From an uncultured Rubrobacteraceae bacterium (GTDB lineage Bacteria; Actinomycetota; Rubrobacteria; Rubrobacterales; Rubrobacteraceae): a DNA stretch of 41,245 nt. Location of the stretch: contig CADCUZ010000029.1 of assembly GCA_902806015.1 (NCBI GenBank), forward strand, positions 7,186 through 48,430. The letters are read 5' to 3'. This document shows, one piece after another, positions 8,531 to 18,000 of this stretch. The position numbers were made by a program, and so were the translations under genes. Position 1 is the first letter of the stretch; each line of letters opens with the position of its first letter. Under the pieces are notes generated by a model. It saw only the letters and a list, made by a program, of their open reading frames with translations. It made no database searches and was not told where the DNA came from.

Positions 8531-9571
8531 TTAACGCCCCGCCGGGCCCCCATCCCCGGCCGCGGAGAGCAACCGGGGGACGTTCGCCGTCTCCCCGCTC
8601 TCGACGGACCGTAAACAACCCAGCACGACGGCCAGGCTCTTCGCGTTGTCCCCGGCGGCGGTCTCGGGCGCCTCCCCGGTCTCCACCGCGGCGCGCAGCG
8701 CCTGCAGGGTCGCGGCCCGCTCCGTGAACTCCGGCTCGGGCTGGTCAACCAGCCGTGGCGGCTCGCCCCAACGCTCCAGCAAGACCTCGCCTAAACCCCG
8801 GTCGTCGGGGGGGCCGCGCCACAGCAGCCGGCCCTCCTCGCCCACGACCTCCCACTCCCCGTTCCAGCTCGTCTCGGGCCCGCGGGTCGCCCAGTCGCCC
8901 TCGTAGAGGACGGGCACGCCCCCTTCGAGGTCGAGGAGCGCCGCGACGGCGGGCTGGTGGGTGTAAGGGCTGTCCGGGACGCGCCGGCCCCGGGCGTGGA
9001 CGCTCAGGACATCCCTGCGGGTGGCGGCCCGGATCAGGTCGAAGTGGTGGATGGACATGTCCAAAACGTACGGGTGGCGCATCGAGTACCGAAAATCCCC
9101 CGGCGCGAAGAGCGTCCGCGTGTCGCGCCGGCACGTCACCTTCGCGGAAACCAGCCCGCCCAGCTCTCCCGCGGCCAACGTCCGCTCCGCGGCGCGGAAC
9201 GGCGCGTTGAAGCGGTAGTTCTGGCTCACCATGAGGACGCGTCCGGCCCCCTCTGCGGTGCTGACGAGGTCTAAGGCGTCCGCGAGGTCCGTCACCAGCG
9301 GCTTCTCGACGAGGACGTGCCTTCCGGCCTCCAGCGCGGCCTTCGCGACCGCGTGGTGCGTGCCGGGGGGCGAGGCGACGACGACGGCGTCGCACTCCAC
9401 GCCCGCGAGCGCCTCCTCCACGCCCACGAAGCCGGGGACACCGCCCGCGGTGCCAAGCGCTTCGGGGTCGGGGTCGGCGACGGCCACGAGCTCGACGCCG
9501 GGGGCGTCGCGGATAACGCCGGTCCAACTCCCGCCCCAGAGGCCCAGCCCCGCCTGCGCTACGCGGAGGAT
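8531..9571 (-). CDS. Gfo/Idh/MocA family oxidoreductase with no canonical start at its N-terminus
   Basis: A 346-codon frame whose product has the expected Rossmann motif [10 protein letters not shown] at 7-16, VEKPL (Lys90) and the Asp/His segment [13 protein letters not shown]. The puzzle is the start. The first canonical start (GTG at 9487) would delete the whole nucleotide-binding loop. The homologous reading continues upstream to codon ATC at 9569-9571 ([10 protein letters not shown]), just after an in-frame TAG. A GAGGGGGGA ribosome site lies about seven bases before the ATC. Either ATC initiates (rare), or an ATG has mutated (or been misread) to ATC. It lies 67 bp downstream of another Gfo/Idh gene and 64 bp upstream of the isomerase, in one operon. 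Confidence 0.78.
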   Translation of the reverse strand: MLRVAQAGLGLWGGSWTGVIRDAPGVELVAVADPDPEALGTAGGVPGFVGVEEALAGVECDAVVVASPPGTHHAVAKAALEAGRHVLVEKPLVTDLADALDLVSTAEGAGRVLMVSQNYRFNAPFRAAERTLAAGELGGLVSAKVTCRRDTRTLFAPGDFRYSMRHPYVLDMSIHHFDLIRAATRRDVLSVHARGRRVPDSPYTHQPAVAALLDLEGGVPVLYEGDWATRGPETSWNGEWEVVGEEGRLLWRGPPDDRGLGEVLLERWGEPPRLVDQPEPEFTERAATLQALRAAVETGEAPETAAGDNAKSLAVVLGCLRSVESGETANVPRLLSAAGDGGPAGR

Positions 9572-9638
9572 GCCCTATCCCCCCTCTTCGGGTTCGCCTC
9601 GGGGTTCGCCCGGAACCCTTCCCGAGCGTTGGTCACGG

Positions 9639-10625
9639 CTAGGCCCCCTCGCCGGGGTACCGCAGGCCCCAGGCGGCCCGGATGCCGTCCATCGTCTCCA
9701 GCACCGAGACCGTCTCGTCCAGGGGCATGATCTCGCTCTCCTTCCTCCCGGACTCGAGGCAGCGCATGACCTCGGCGGCCTCGTACCCGAACCCGTTCCC
9801 CTCGGGGGCCTCCTCGACGAACCGGTCCTCCTCGCCGGGCCACGAGACCGTCATCGCCTCGGGCCTCCACCAGGGGCTGTGGACCCGGACGGATCCCTCG
9901 GTCCCCACGACCGTGGCCTCCTGCGGCGTGGCCGTTCGGGTGGCGGCGGTGATGGCCGAGAGGCGCCCGCCCCCGTGCTCGAGGACCGCGGCGAACTGCT
10001 CGTCCACCCCGGACTCGCCGAGGTGCGAGAAGCCCGCGGCCCGGGCCGGCCGCCCGAGGACCATCGAGGCGAAGGAGACGCAGTAGACACCAACGTCGAG
10101 CATGGCCCCCCCGCCGAGCTTCGGGTCGAAGAGCCGCGAGGACGGGTCGAAAGGGTCCCGAAACCCGAAGTCCACGGTCAGCATTCGCGGCTCACCCAAC
10201 GTCCCGTCGGAGAGCATGCCGCGCAGGCTGTCCATGAGGGGGAAGAACCTCGTCCACATGCCCTCCATGAGGAAGAGGCCGCGCTCGCGCGAGATCCCGA
10301 CGACGCGCCGGGCCTCGGCGGCGTTCATGGCGAACGGCTTCTCGCAGAGAACGGCCTTCCCCGACCGCAGGCAGAGCTCGACGTTCTCGGCGTGGAAAGG
10401 GTGGGGCGTCGCCACGTACACGATATCCACGTCCGGGTCGGCGGCGAGCCCTCCGTAGCTCGCGTAAGAGCGGGAGAAACCGTTGGCCTCCGCGAACGCT
10501 TCCGCCGTGGGGCCCGAGCGGCTCCCGACGGCCAGCCTCTCGGCGTTCGGCAGGGCGGCGAGCGCCTCGGAGAAGGCGGCGGCGATGGAGCCCGCCCCGA
10601 TGATCCCCCACCGCACAGGGCTCAC
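9639..10625 (-). CDS. Gfo/Idh/MocA oxidoreductase, dihydrodiol dehydrogenase/xylose dehydrogenase-like
   Basis: A 328-residue protein. GIIGAGSIA at 7-15 binds NAD(P), CEKPFAMNAAEA holds the catalytic Lys96, FLMEGMWTRFFP is the signature of the dihydrodiol-dehydrogenase-like subgroup, and GGAMLDVGVYCVSFA carries the conserved Asp/Tyr region. Members oxidise trans-dihydrodiols, xylose or 1,5-anhydro-sugars with NADP+; the substrate here is unknown. GTG start at 10625 with a G-rich ribosome site seven bases upstream. It is the first gene of the minus-strand dehydrogenase/isomerase/ThuA operon and is divergent from the aldo/keto reductase at 10851 across 225 bp, which should contain both promoters; no strong -35/-10 pair stands out there. 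Confidence 0.9.
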   Translation of the reverse strand: MSPVRWGIIGAGSIAAAFSEALAALPNAERLAVGSRSGPTAEAFAEANGFSRSYASYGGLAADPDVDIVYVATPHPFHAENVELCLRSGKAVLCEKPFAMNAAEARRVVGISRERGLFLMEGMWTRFFPLMDSLRGMLSDGTLGEPRMLTVDFGFRDPFDPSSRLFDPKLGGGAMLDVGVYCVSFASMVLGRPARAAGFSHLGESGVDEQFAAVLEHGGGRLSAITAATRTATPQEATVVGTEGSVRVHSPWWRPEAMTVSWPGEEDRFVEEAPEGNGFGYEAAEVMRCLESGRKESEIMPLDETVSVLETMDGIRAAWGLRYPGEGA

Positions 10626-10850
10626 GCGCGGCCCCCGCGGGCGCGCGACGCCTCCGGACCCTTCCCAACTGATCCTTGTCTGCGGCCGGGCGAGATCGCC
10701 CCTCCCTAATCCCCACCGGGTAGCCCCACCGGAATTCGCGTACAGGCCGCGATGCTACACACCCCCGCCCGACGGGTCAAACGGGGCGCTTGCGCGGGCG
10801 GACCCTGCGCTGTTGAATAGGTCGAGGAAGATCCAGCACGGGAGGGAAGC

Positions 10851-11858
10851 GTGGAGTACCGGGGCTTGGGCAGGACGGGCGTGAAGGTCAGCGAGCTCTG
10901 CCTGGGCTGCATGATGTTTGGCGGCCGGACGGGCGAGGGGGACTCCTTCGCCATCATAGACCGCGCCGTGGATGCCGGGGTGAACTTCGTAGACACCGCG
11001 AACGTCTACAGCACCGGCGCGAGCGAGGAGGTCGTCGGCAAGGCGCTCAAACGCAGCGGCAAACGCGAATCAATCGTGCTCGCAACCAAGGTCCACGGCC
11101 CGATGGGCGACGATCCGAACGCCAGGGGCAACCACCGGCGGCACATCGTCGATCAGTGCGAGGCCTCGCTCCGGCGCCTGCAGGTAGACCACATAGACCT
11201 TTACCAGATCCACCGCCCCGACTCCCAGGTGCCCATAGACGAGACGCTGCGCGCCCTCGACGACCTCGTCCGCGCCGGCAAGGTGCGCTACGTCGGCACG
11301 AGCACCTACGCCGCCTGGCAACTCGTCGAGGCGCTGTGGGCGGCGAGAGAGTTGGGCTCGAACCGCTTCGTGACCGAGCAGCCTCCCTACCACCTGCTCG
11401 ACCGGCGCATCGAGCGCGAGCTGGTCCCCTTCGCCCAGACCTACGGGGTCGCCCTGATCCCCTGGTCCCCCCTCGCAGGCGGCTTCCTGACCGGCAAGTA
11501 CTCTCGCGACGAGGGCCGATCCCCGCAGGACAGCCGCTACGGCCTGGAACCCCGACGCCTGGGCCGCAACCACTTCACCGCCGCGGCCTTCGACGTCTTG
11601 GAAGCCGTGCAGGCCATCGCGGGGGAGAAGGGGTGCACCCCGGGCCAGATCGCGCTCGCCTGGTGCAAGGACAAGCCGGGCGTTACGAGCCCAATCATCG
11701 GGCCCCGCACCATGGAGCAACTGGAGGACAACCTAGGGGCCTCGGGGATCACGCTCGGCGAGGACGACCACGCCCGTCTCGACGCCGCGGCGCCCCCCGG
11801 GCGCGCCACCGTCCCCTACTACGACGCGGACTTCGGCCCCCACCGGTTCCGGTGGTGA
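10851..11858 (+). CDS. Aldo/keto reductase
   Basis: A 335-residue NADPH-dependent aldo/keto reductase (TIM barrel) that interconverts carbonyls and alcohols. The catalytic tetrad is visible: Asp48 and Tyr53 in FVDTANVYSTG, Lys80 in LATKVHGP, and His121 in LYQIHRPDSQ. The C-terminal half includes IPWSPLAGGFLTGKY and SPIIGPRTMEQLEDNL, which bind the cofactor pyrophosphate and adenine. The length is normal for the YajO/Tas-like branch. GTG start at 10851 is preceded by GGGAGGG. It is the only plus-strand enzyme of the sugar island and is divergent from the dehydrogenase operon, so co-regulation is plausible. Substrate not predictable. Confidence 0.92.
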   Translation: MEYRGLGRTGVKVSELCLGCMMFGGRTGEGDSFAIIDRAVDAGVNFVDTANVYSTGASEEVVGKALKRSGKRESIVLATKVHGPMGDDPNARGNHRRHIVDQCEASLRRLQVDHIDLYQIHRPDSQVPIDETLRALDDLVRAGKVRYVGTSTYAAWQLVEALWAARELGSNRFVTEQPPYHLLDRRIERELVPFAQTYGVALIPWSPLAGGFLTGKYSRDEGRSPQDSRYGLEPRRLGRNHFTAAAFDVLEAVQAIAGEKGCTPGQIALAWCKDKPGVTSPIIGPRTMEQLEDNLGASGITLGEDDHARLDAAAPPGRATVPYYDADFGPHRFRW

Positions 11859-12219
11859 GCCCCCCGGAAGGTAACCGCCGCTATTGGGACGGCGTGCCGC
11901 CGCCCGCCCGGCCCAGCCCTTAGCCGGGGGTCGGGGCCGCGCGGGGGTCCGACGGTTCGTCTGAGCTGGCGTCGGGCTGGGCCGGGATGTAGTACCGTCC
12001 GCCGGCGGTCCGGGGCGCTTCCTGGGGTCCGTTGAACCGTTTTCGGCACGCTCCTTCTCGCCACCGACCCGCCAGGCGTATCCGCTGCCCATCCGTACCC
12101 AACGGGACGACGTTCGGGTCCACCGTAACCCGCCCCGAACTCGCGAAGTTTAGCGAAGGTCGTGACGGCCAAACCCGACCCCGGAAGGAAGCACAGCGTG
12201 CCCAGAAGACCGGCGTGGC
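11859..12219. other. Degenerate intergenic stretch without an intact gene
   Basis: Between the aldo/keto reductase stop and the STAS remnant no intact coding frame is convincing; the open frames are GC-driven shadows. Within it, 12062-12150 on the minus strand carries a recognisable fragment of a 3D-domain protein (listed separately). The rest shows no recognisable feature. Confidence 0.5.
12062..12150 (-). pseudogene. Remnant of a 3D-domain (MltA/RlpA-like) cell-wall protein
   Basis: Two short pieces in different minus-strand frames match consecutive parts of the 3D domain, a double-psi beta-barrel found in cell-wall lytic enzymes. One frame gives SSGRVTVDPNVVPLGT, matching the family's VAVDPxVIPLGT. 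The adjoining frame gives GYGWAADTPGGSV, matching GYGxAxAADTGG with its catalytic-type Asp. The segment between them is missing and no long frame surrounds them, so this is at most a fossil. Short matches make this tentative. Confidence 0.4.
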
Positions 12220-12500
12220 GTGCCCGCTGAACCCGGGCGTGTCGGCGTCGGGAGGAGAGGCGTTTCGCGCTGGGACGGGTTCGATCTTCAGCAGCTCGGA
12301 ACGTTGCGAGACGCCCTGCGAGAGGTGCCGCACCCCGACGAACCGTTCGTCGCCGACCTGTCGGATGTTACCTTCCTCGACTCCCAGTGCGTCCGCGAAT
12401 CGGCCACCTCGTGGTTGCTCTATCCCGCCCTGATGGCGCTGCGCGCGCCGTCGTGGCATGCGAAGTTGGGCGTTGCCGCCTGCGGCAGTGAAGAGGTCGC
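12220..12500 (+). pseudogene. Degenerate STAS-domain (anti-anti-sigma factor-like) gene
   Basis: From 12280 the frame reads FDLQQLGTLRDALREV, then DEPFVADLSDVTFLDSQCVRE, then LLYPALMALRAPSWHAKLGVAAC. This follows the STAS fold: strand, helix, the DLSxVTFLDS loop with the Ser that is phosphorylated in anti-sigma antagonists, and a C-terminal helix/strand. The N-terminal strand is poor (SRWDG), there is no sensible start or ribosome site, and the open frame runs on without a native C-terminus into the opposite-strand gene. STAS proteins release partner sigma factors from anti-sigma kinases; this copy is probably inactive. Low-identity short intact gene is the alternative. Confidence 0.55.
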
Positions 12501-12529
12501 GAGGGGAGGTCTTCGGGACCTAAAGAGAT

Positions 12530-12566
12530 GCCCGCCCCTGAGAAGCGTTGGGCTCTCAGGGCGGGC
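12530..12566 (-). terminator. Rho-independent terminator of the 83-residue gene
   Basis: GCCCGCCCCTGAGA (12530-12543) pairs with TCTCAGGGCGGGC (12554-12566) with one bulged C and a 10-base loop. Read on the minus strand it is followed by ATCTCTTTA, a fair U-rich tail. It lies 14 bp after the stop of the gene at 12580. Confidence 0.75.
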
Positions 12567-12579
12567 GCGGTCCGGTAAG

Positions 12580-12831
12580 TTAGCTGATCTTGCCGAAGAT
12601 GATGACCTCTTTCTCCATGTCCCAGTAGAGGGTATCCGCGTCGTGGATGAGGTCCCTCAAGAGCTTGCCATCGTCGGCCGTGGGCATGATAAGGACCTCC
12701 TCGGCCCCGTTGTCCAGGATCAGCTGGTAGGAGAACTTGCCGTTCTCGAGCGGCCCCTGGCTGCTCCAGTTGGCGTGGACGTCGGTGATCTGCCGGACCT
12801 TTATCGTCTGCTCGGTGTGCTGCTCCGCCAC
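12580..12831 (-). CDS. Small uncharacterised protein, 83 residues
   Basis: Not assigned to a named family. The likely start is GTG at 12831 because AAGGAG lies six bases upstream; the longer reading to 12885 adds a low-complexity, unlikely N-terminus. The protein begins AEQHTEQTIKVRQITDVHANW and contains QLILDNGAEEVLIMPTADDGKLLRDLIHDADTLYWDMEKEVIIFGKIS. It is acidic, with no membrane segment and no signal peptide, and alternating strands suggest a small beta-rich fold. It has its own ribosome site and terminator and stands alone among decayed sequence, which argues that it is retained and expressed. Function unknown. Confidence 0.75.
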   Translation of the reverse strand: MAEQHTEQTIKVRQITDVHANWSSQGPLENGKFSYQLILDNGAEEVLIMPTADDGKLLRDLIHDADTLYWDMEKEVIIFGKIS

Positions 12832-13122
12832 GGGATCTCCTTCTCGGTAGCTTCTAGAACAAGAACCCTTTACCCATCCGTCCACGCCGCAAACGGCCCC
12901 CGCCCGCGACGCGACACAACCCGGTTCGGGTGGTCCTCAGGTCCGGTCTGCGGAGACCCCATCACGCAATAGTGCCGGCGTACCTGCCGTGCCCTCTCTT
13001 CCCCAGATCCCGCTAGAACGCCCGGATCTCGGCACCCTTCCGAGTGGTCCTGTGAGGCCCATTGGGGTACAGAGAAGTGGCGACCCCGAAGCCGCCCCCA
13101 TGCTATCGACCCGCGGTCCGGG

Positions 13123-14076
13123 CTACGGGAGCGCGGCCTCCACCTCTTCGACCTCGTCCTCGGAGAGGCGGAAGTCCGCGGCGCCGACGGTACCGTCCAC
13201 CTGATCCGGGCGGCGGCCACCGACGATGGCGGCGGAGACCGCCGGGTGCCGGAGCGTCCAGGCTATGGCGACCTCGGCGGGGGACTTGTCGTGACGTTCG
13301 CCGATCTCGCGCAGCTTTTCGACGAGACCGAGGTTCTGCGAAAGCTTCGGGTCGTTGAATTGCTCGTTGTTGCGCCGCCAATCGTCCGAGGGCATGTTCT
13401 CGACCCGCTCGCGGGTCATCTTTCCCGTGAGCAGCCCGCTCGCCATCGGGGAGTAGACGATGACCCCGATGTCGTTCTCGCTGGCGTAGGGGAGTACCTC
13501 GTCCTCGATGTCGCGCCGGAGCATGTTGTAGGGCGGCTGGAGCGTCTCGACCGGCGCCACGGCGTTCGCCCGCCCCATCTGCCCCGCGTCGAAGTTCGAG
13601 ACGCCGATGTGGCGGACTTTCCCCTCGTCCTTCAGTTCCGCCAGCGCGGCCCAGCCCTCCTCGATCTGCTCGTCGGGACGGGGCCAGTGGATCTGGTACA
13701 GGTCGATAACGTCGACCTGCAGCCGCCGCAGGCTCTCCTCGCACTCCCGCTTCACGGAGTCCCTTTTCAGGACGTTCGAGATCTCCCGGTTCTCGTCCCA
13801 CACCAGCGAGCACTTGGTAAAGACGTAAGGGCGGTCGGCGGCGGGGAAGCCCTTCAAAGCCTGGGCCACCAACTCCTCGGAGTGGCCGAGGCCGTAGACG
13901 GCGGCCGTGTCTACCCAGTTGATCCCGAGCTCGACGGCCCGCCGGATCGCCCCGACCGCCTCGTCGTCGTCCTGCGGCCCCCAGGCCGCCGCCCAACCTC
14001 CCCCGCCTATAGCCCACGCCCCGAACCCAACCGGGGTGATCTCCATGTCGGTCTTTCCGAAACGCGCCTTCTGCAA
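13123..14076 (-). CDS. Aldo/keto reductase
   Basis: A 317-residue aldo/keto reductase with tetrad Asp56 and Tyr61 (WVDTAAVYGLG), Lys88 (FTKCS) and His130 (YQIHWPRPDEQ). IGVSNFD, PPYNMLRRDIE, VYSPMASGLLTGK and AAIVGGRRPDQ are the usual AKR landmarks. It belongs to the general oxidoreductase branch often annotated as YccK/IolS-like. TTG at 14076 is taken as start (QKARFGKTDMEITPVGFG) with GGAAC upstream. It follows the other aldo/keto reductase and the alpha-mannosidase on the same strand, separated by a 99-bp gap holding a heptad-phased inverted element. Substrate unknown; sugar aldehyde or ketone is a contextual guess. Confidence 0.9.
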   Translation of the reverse strand: MQKARFGKTDMEITPVGFGAWAIGGGGWAAAWGPQDDDEAVGAIRRAVELGINWVDTAAVYGLGHSEELVAQALKGFPAADRPYVFTKCSLVWDENREISNVLKRDSVKRECEESLRRLQVDVIDLYQIHWPRPDEQIEEGWAALAELKDEGKVRHIGVSNFDAGQMGRANAVAPVETLQPPYNMLRRDIEDEVLPYASENDIGVIVYSPMASGLLTGKMTRERVENMPSDDWRRNNEQFNDPKLSQNLGLVEKLREIGERHDKSPAEVAIAWTLRHPAVSAAIVGGRRPDQVDGTVGAADFRLSEDEVEEVEAALP

Positions 14077-14094
14077 AGAGGTTCCTTTCTTTTG

Positions 14095-14178
14095 AGGTAC
14101 AAGGCTCCAGGCTTTAAGGTTTTAGGCTACGGGTTCTCGTCTGACGCCTCCAGCTAATACCTCGAACCTCAAAACCTA
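14095..14178. repeat. Heptad-phased inverted element 3 (AGG/CCT type)
   Basis: AGG/GGG starts occur at 14095, 14102, 14109, 14117, 14124 and 14131 (spacing 7, 7, 8, 7, 7). The opposing arm has CCT/GCT at 14147, 14153, 14160, 14167 and 14175. The 8-base slip appears once in each arm. The TAG stop of the aldo/keto reductase (14176-14178) shares its AG with the outermost unit (TAGG on the minus strand). Confidence 0.65.
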
Positions 14179-15051
14179 AAAAGGCACCGAGATGAACGGC
14201 GAGGAGTAGTCGGGGGCGCCGGCGAGGACCCTCTCGGCCTCTTCGCGCGGCATTCCGCGGTCAGGGGCCTCGAGCATGTTCGGCACGAGGGTCACGTCGC
14301 CGACCATGGCTATGCCGGCGATCTCCTCGAAGGAGAGGACGAACGCGACGGCGGCGTCTATGTACTCCTGCCGGTCGAAGGGCTCGTACCAGGTGGTGTA
14401 CTTCTGGTCGCCCGTCGGGTCCCCCTCCGGCCAGTTGCGCCGGGAGATGGCCTTTATGGTCATGAGCCCGGCGTCCTGATGCCGAACCTCCTCGACGAGC
14501 GCCTCGAAGTCGCGCCGGTAGTCCCCGTCGGTCGAGAGGACGTAGTTCCAGGGCGTCAGGACCGTCTCGAATGGGAAGCGCCGGAGCGCCTCGAGGTGGG
14601 TAGCCGGCGCCTCGTGGCCGTGGCCCGTGATCCCGATGGCCCCGACGAGGCCTTCTTCCCTCGCCTGTATGGCGGCCTCCAGGGCGCCCCCGGGGCCCGT
14701 GGCGCGGTCGAGGTCCCCCAGGTCGCCGACGGCGTGGAGCTGGATCAGGTCCACGTTGTCCACCCGTAGGCGTTCGAGGGACCGCTCTATGGAGCGCCGC
14801 GCGGCGTCTTTTTCGCGGTCGCCGGTCTTGGTCGAGAGAAAGACGCGATCCCTTATCTGGGACATCCAACGCCCGTAGTGAAGCTCGGAGTCCCCGTAGT
14901 CCGCCGCGGTGTCGAAGTGATCCACCCCGGCGTCGAGCGCCTGTTGGATGGCGCGATCGGAGGCCTCCTCGCCCGCCTCGCCGAGCGCGGCTCCCCCGAA
15001 GATGAGGACGGAATTTTCCCTTCCCAGGCGTCCCAAACGGCGATGTTCCAT
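14176..15051 (-). CDS. Aldo/keto reductase, shorter YakC/AKR-like form
   Basis: A 291-residue aldo/keto reductase with Asp47 and Tyr52 ([12 protein letters not shown]), Lys75 (STKTGDR) and His106 (LIQLHAVGD). It has an unusual middle region, [20 protein letters not shown], and [17 protein letters not shown], which is typical of small AKRs found in iron-sulfur-type or uncharacterised branches, but no ferredoxin domain is present. The C-terminus lacks the common IPG motif, having [16 protein letters not shown] instead. ATG start at 15051 with GGGGAG upstream. It lies 32 bp after the alpha-mannosidase stop and is probably co-transcribed with it. Its stop codon lies in heptad element 3. Confidence 0.88.
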   Translation of the reverse strand: MEHRRLGRLGRENSVLIFGGAALGEAGEEASDRAIQQALDAGVDHFDTAADYGDSELHYGRWMSQIRDRVFLSTKTGDREKDAARRSIERSLERLRVDNVDLIQLHAVGDLGDLDRATGPGGALEAAIQAREEGLVGAIGITGHGHEAPATHLEALRRFPFETVLTPWNYVLSTDGDYRRDFEALVEEVRHQDAGLMTIKAISRRNWPEGDPTGDQKYTTWYEPFDRQEYIDAAVAFVLSFEEIAGIAMVGDVTLVPNMLEAPDRGMPREEAERVLAGAPDYSSPFISVPF

Positions 15052-15083
15052 ACGCTCCCCTTCCCTAGCTCTCCCGGCCCATG

Positions 15084-18000
15084 TTACCCCGTCCCCGGCG
15101 TGACGCGCAGCGTCACCACCTCAAAGGGCCCGACTTCCAGGAGGATTTCGCCGCCGTCCACCTGCAAGGCCTCACCCCCCGGATCTTCTAGGAGGTTGGA
15201 CTTCTCGGCGCTGTGGATGCCGCCGGGGAAACGCAGGCGGCACCGGCCGCGCGCGCCGTGGGGCTCGTAGAGGCGCAGAATCTGGCCCCGCCCGTCCTCT
15301 GCCGCCTTGAGCCCCCCGAGCGCGAGCTCGACCCCCTCGACCCGCACGAGGCAGAACTCCCCCGCCAGCCCCTCGCCCCCCACGCGGAGCGGAACCAGGG
15401 GGCTGTTGAGCGCGAGGGCCTCCCTCGTCACGCCCGCCTGGGTCCAGTCGCCGGGGTGCGGGAAGAGGGAGTACGTGAAGCGGTGCTCGCCCTCGTCAGC
15501 GAGCGGGTCTGGGTACATGGGGCCGCGCACGAGGCTGATGCCGAGCACGTTGTCCCTGGCGCTGTGGCCGTACTTGCCGTCGTTCATCAGGGCTACCCCG
15601 TAGCCCGGCTCTGAGAGGTCGCAGAAGCGGTGGGCCGAGGTCTCGAAGCGCGCCGCGTCCCAGCCGGTGTTCCCATGCGTCGGACGGCGCTGGGCCCCGA
15701 ACATCGTCTCGCACGTGACCTCGTGGGACCGGACGTTCAACGGGAAGAGCGTCCGGAGCAGGATCCGCCGCTCGTGCCACCCCACGCGGGACTCCACGTC
15801 GAGGCGCCGCGAGCCCGAGAGGAGGCGGTAGATCTGGACTATCGAGGAGTCGCGCCACCGGCGCCGCACGCGCAGGGCGGCCCGCAGCGGGCCCCGCTCG
15901 ACGACCTCCATACTCTCGACCGAGCGTATCTCCTCTCCTTCCCGCTCGTACCCCTCTTCCACGTCCCAGGCCTCCCAATTGCGGGGCTTGTCCGTGTAGG
16001 CCCAGAGCTGGTTGGCGCGGCCGGCCAGGACCTCCCGGCCGACCTCCTTGTCGTAAACGCGGTGGAGGGCGCCGTCGCCCCCGACCTCCACGCGAAAAAG
16101 GCCGTTTTCCAGCACGGTGCGACCGTCCACGCGCTCGACCCGTACGCCGAGCTCGTCTGCGTTTTTGAGACCCTCTTCGCCGCCGGCTTGCAGCACGGTC
16201 CAGCCCAGGGGCGGGACCTCGCGGCCGGGGGCGTGGACCAGCAGGGCGCCCTCCTCCGTCTCCTGGGTTGGCAGGGGGTTTCCGTCGACGTCGGCGAGGC
16301 CCCCGCCGTCGGGCCTCTCGTCACCGACGAGCAGCGCCGAGAGCGGGCGCGCGTTCAGGGAAGCGTTGGCGAGGAGCAGGCTCGAGCCGCCCGTCTCCGC
16401 CGGGGTGAAGGCCCCGTCGCGCAGCCTCTCGGCGGCCTCCACGGCGCCTGCGAGCTCGCGGTGGGTGACCTCGTAGACCTCGCGTATCGAGGTCCCGGGC
16501 AGGATGTCGTGGAACTGGTTGAGGAGCACCGTCTTCCAGGTGGCTTCGAGCTCTTTCGCCGGGTACTCGCCGCCGTGGAGGGCGGCCAGTGCGAGCAGGG
16601 CCTCGGCCTCCAGCAGGCGGTGCTCGGCCTCGCGGTTGAGCTTCTTTACCCTCGCCTGGGAGGTGAGGGTGCCGCGGTGTAGCTCCAGGTAGAGCTCGCC
16701 GGTCCACCTCGGCAGGCCCTCCCTGGGGAGCCCGTCGAAAAACTCGTCGACAGGCGTCATGCGCAGGCGGGGCATGGCGGGGAAGCTCTTCAGGCGGGCG
16801 TAGTTCTCGAGCATCCGCTCCGTAGGCCCGCCGCCGCCGTCGCCCCACCCGAAGGAGAACAGGCTCTCGGGGTGGCGGCGCTTGCCCTCGAAGTTGCGCC
16901 AGGTGCCGAAGACGTCCTTCGGCGTGATGTTGCCGTTGTAGTCCCGGCCGGGGTTCTGGAAGTCGTGCGCGATCACGACGGTCCCGTCCAGGCCCTCCCA
17001 CTCGTAGAGGTCGTGGGGGAAGCGGTTGGCCTCGCTCCAGTTGAGCTTGTAGGTGAAGAAGCCGCCGATCCCCGCGCCGCGCAGCAGCTGCGGCACGGCG
17101 GGCGAGAAGCCGAAGGTGTCGGGGAGCCACGCCACCCGGGAGCGCCGGCCGAACTTGTCCCGGAAGTACTTCTGGCCGTAGAAGAGCTGGCGGACGATGG
17201 ACTCGCCGGAGGGGATCTGGCAGTCCGGCTCGACCCACATCCCGCCGACGGGCTCCCAGCGACCTTCGTCTACGCGCCTCTTTACCCCATCGAAGATCTC
17301 CGGCGCCTCCTCCTCGATCCAGGCGTAGAGCTGGGCCGAAGACTGGTTGAAGACGAAGTCGTCGTAGCGGTCCATCAGGGAGAGCACGCTCGCGAAGGTC
17401 CTGCGCCCCTTACGCCGGGTCTCCGAGACGGGCCAGAGCCACGCGAGATCCAGGTGCGCGTGACCCGTCAGCGCGAGCCTGCCCACGGGCGGATACTCGG
17501 CCTTCAACCCCTCCAGCCGCGCCGCGACCGTCGCGCGCGCCCCCCGCACCGCCCGCCGCGTCTCTTCGGGCAACGGCTCGACGTCGCGGGGCGCGGGCGG
17601 GAGGCTCCACGGACCGCCGTCGGTCGTGCCGGCGAACGCCTGCAGGTAGCGCGTGAGGGCGACGTCGGTGCCCGTGGGCCAGCTGGGGGCGAGGCCGGCG
17701 AAGGCCGCCTCGACCACGTCGAGCAGGTGCGGCACGGCCTCGTGGTCGCCGAGTTGGGCACAGGCCTCCACGACGAGCGCCAGGTCCCTCTCCAGGCTGC
17801 GCGCCCCCGTCTCCGGCACGACGAGGGCCGCCCGCCGCGGGCGCGGCTCGGCGATGGTGGTGCCGAAGGGCCCCCGCGGCACGACCTCGGCATCTATGCC
17901 GATCGTCTCGCCGCCCCCGGCAACTTCCGTTACCGGGAAGCTCTTGTGGAAGGGGTTGAGACCGCCGCTCGCTCCGGTCGAGAGCCGGACGAAGCCCTCG

